DNA from: an uncultured Chloroflexota bacterium
GTDB taxonomy: Bacteria; Chloroflexota; Anaerolineae; Promineifilales; Promineifilaceae
Assembly (NCBI GenBank): GCA_937958365.1
Contig: CALFEW010000589.1
Span: forward strand, 1 to 5,247
Direction of reading: 5' to 3'
DNA length: 5,247 bases
This document shows, piece after piece, positions 4,545 to 5,247 of the stretch. The notes beneath the pieces were generated by a model, which was not told the origin of the DNA, searched no databases, and saw only the letters and a list, made by a program, of their open reading frames with translations. Both the position numbers and the translations under genes were made by a program. Position 1 is the stretch's first letter; each line of letters begins with the position of its first letter.

Positions 4545-5247
4545 TCAACGATTGGACCCATCTGAAAGCAGGTCGGCTACGGCCGTTCCTGTTGGCAGCC
4601 CCACCCGCGCCCCATGCCGGGTGCAGCAGAGGGCGGCGGCGGCGCTGGCAAAGCGCAGCAGATCGGGCCAGGGCAGGCCCAGCGCCAGGCCGTAGGCAAA
4701 CGCGCCGTGGAAAGCGTCGCCCGCGCCCGTGGTGTCTACGGCCGTTACCGCAAACGCCGGCATATGGCCGGAAGCCTCGGCCGTCTGCCAGACCAACCCA
4801 CGCGCGCCCAGGGTGATGACGGCCGTTTTTGCCAGTTGTGACAGGTGGGAAACGGCCGTTGCCGCATCTGCTGCACCGGTGTAGCCCAACCCAAATTTCT
4901 CTGAAGCGACGACGTAATCCACCAGACCGGCCAGCGCCGTCGTGCCGCGATGCACCGAACCGGCGTCTAGCACCGTGGGGATGCCTTGCGCCCGCGCCCA
5001 GTGGGCTACCGGCGGCGAGGCGTCTGGCTCCAGGCCATCAAACAAGATGACTTTGGGTTGGAAGAGGGTGGGGTCGAGCGAGTGGGCGGGTAACGGCCGT
5101 GTCTGCCCGCGATAATTGATGAGGGAACGACGGCCGTCGGGCTTCGCCAGAATCACCGACAGCGGCGTGGGCGATAAACCCCGCACCACCAGCCGTGTAT
5201 CCACCCCTTCGGTCTCAAGTTCAGCCAGGTGGAGATCACCGTACACG
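4545..5247 (-). CDS. PfkB-family carbohydrate kinase, C-terminal part (5' end outside window)
   Basis: The gene enters from the right edge and ends with TGA at 4545-4547, leaving 233 visible residues of a family usually about 300 long. The missing part should hold the first PfkB signature and start codon. The PfkB/ribokinase fold is shown by GVDTRLVVRGLSPTPLSVIL near the start (sugar-side region), VVASEKFG at 112-119, ITLGARGLVW at 144-153, and the family's second signature AVDTTGAGDAFHGAFAYGLALG at 169-190. The anion-hole glycines and catalytic base D177 lie in DTTGAGD. A closing A-x-x-C-x-x-x-GA...GLPT region follows. The enzyme would phosphorylate a sugar or related small molecule with ATP in the cytoplasm. 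The substrate (ribose, fructose, a ketodeoxy acid or nucleoside) cannot be settled. A 6-bp hairpin CCAATC/GATTGG (4539-4544 and 4550-4555) spans the stop codon but lacks a T-tract. The visible part holds six of the window's twelve ACGGCCGT octamers. Confidence 0.93.
   Translation of the reverse strand, partial: VYGDLHLAELETEGVDTRLVVRGLSPTPLSVILAKPDGRRSLINYRGQTRPLPAHSLDPTLFQPKVILFDGLEPDASPPVAHWARAQGIPTVLDAGSVHRGTTALAGLVDYVVASEKFGLGYTGAADAATAVSHLSQLAKTAVITLGARGLVWQTAEASGHMPAFAVTAVDTTGAGDAFHGAFAYGLALGLPWPDLLRFASAAAALCCTRHGARVGLPTGTAVADLLSDGSNR

Noticed and set aside
4539..4555. Hairpin CCAATC/GATTGG as a kinase terminator
   Set aside because: The stem is AT-balanced and only 6 bp, overlaps the stop codon, and is not followed by a T-tract on the - strand. 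It is mentioned only under the kinase.

Overview
This is a GC-rich bacterial window with six protein-coding genes, two of them cut by the window ends, and short intergenic gaps that are mostly built from periodic repeats. No rRNA, tRNA, transposase or CRISPR array is visible. Heptanucleotide tandem tracks, a dense palindromic octamer (ACGGCCGT) and a two-domain FtsX-type permease suggest a filamentous Chloroflexota (Anaerolineae or Ardenticatenia-like) chromosome. That placement is an inference from style, not from a marker gene.

Left part, + strand (1-1096). The window opens inside the C-terminal cyclic-nucleotide-binding-like domain of a longer protein. Its stop codon abuts a track of 7-nt units (294-403). 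A well-formed sigma70-type promoter (411-439) and a Shine-Dalgarno sequence (473-480) then serve a 77-residue cysteine-rich protein. Its C-terminal half resembles the cysteine/histidine tail of phage head-morphogenesis proteins. An intrinsic terminator follows (752-778), and its T-tract runs directly into the ATG of a compact HIT-family protein (779-1096).

Centre, - strand (1127-4361). The HIT gene converges on a two-gene ABC transporter operon, with a probable bidirectional terminator between them. In transcription order the operon is a 247-residue MacB/LolD-type ATPase, then an 805-residue permease with two MacB-PCD/FtsX modules. The ATPase would power the permease. Transporters of this class usually move lipids, lipoproteins, peptides or drugs outward, or act mechanically on periplasmic partners, and nothing here fixes the substrate. 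An inverted array of 7-nt units fills the gap between the two genes and also encodes the ATPase stop codon and last residues.

Right part (4362-5247). The 183-nt gap upstream of the ATPase holds a 9-nt-periodic track, a GC-rich inverted repeat and a palindrome that matches the CRP/FNR-type operator. Beyond it is the 3' part of a PfkB-family sugar kinase on the - strand.

I see no clearly new multi-gene system. The most notable signals are at DNA level: 12 exact copies of ACGGCCGT in all three codon phases, and gap-filling periodic repeats that begin at stop codons. The small cysteine-rich protein is the most interesting gene.
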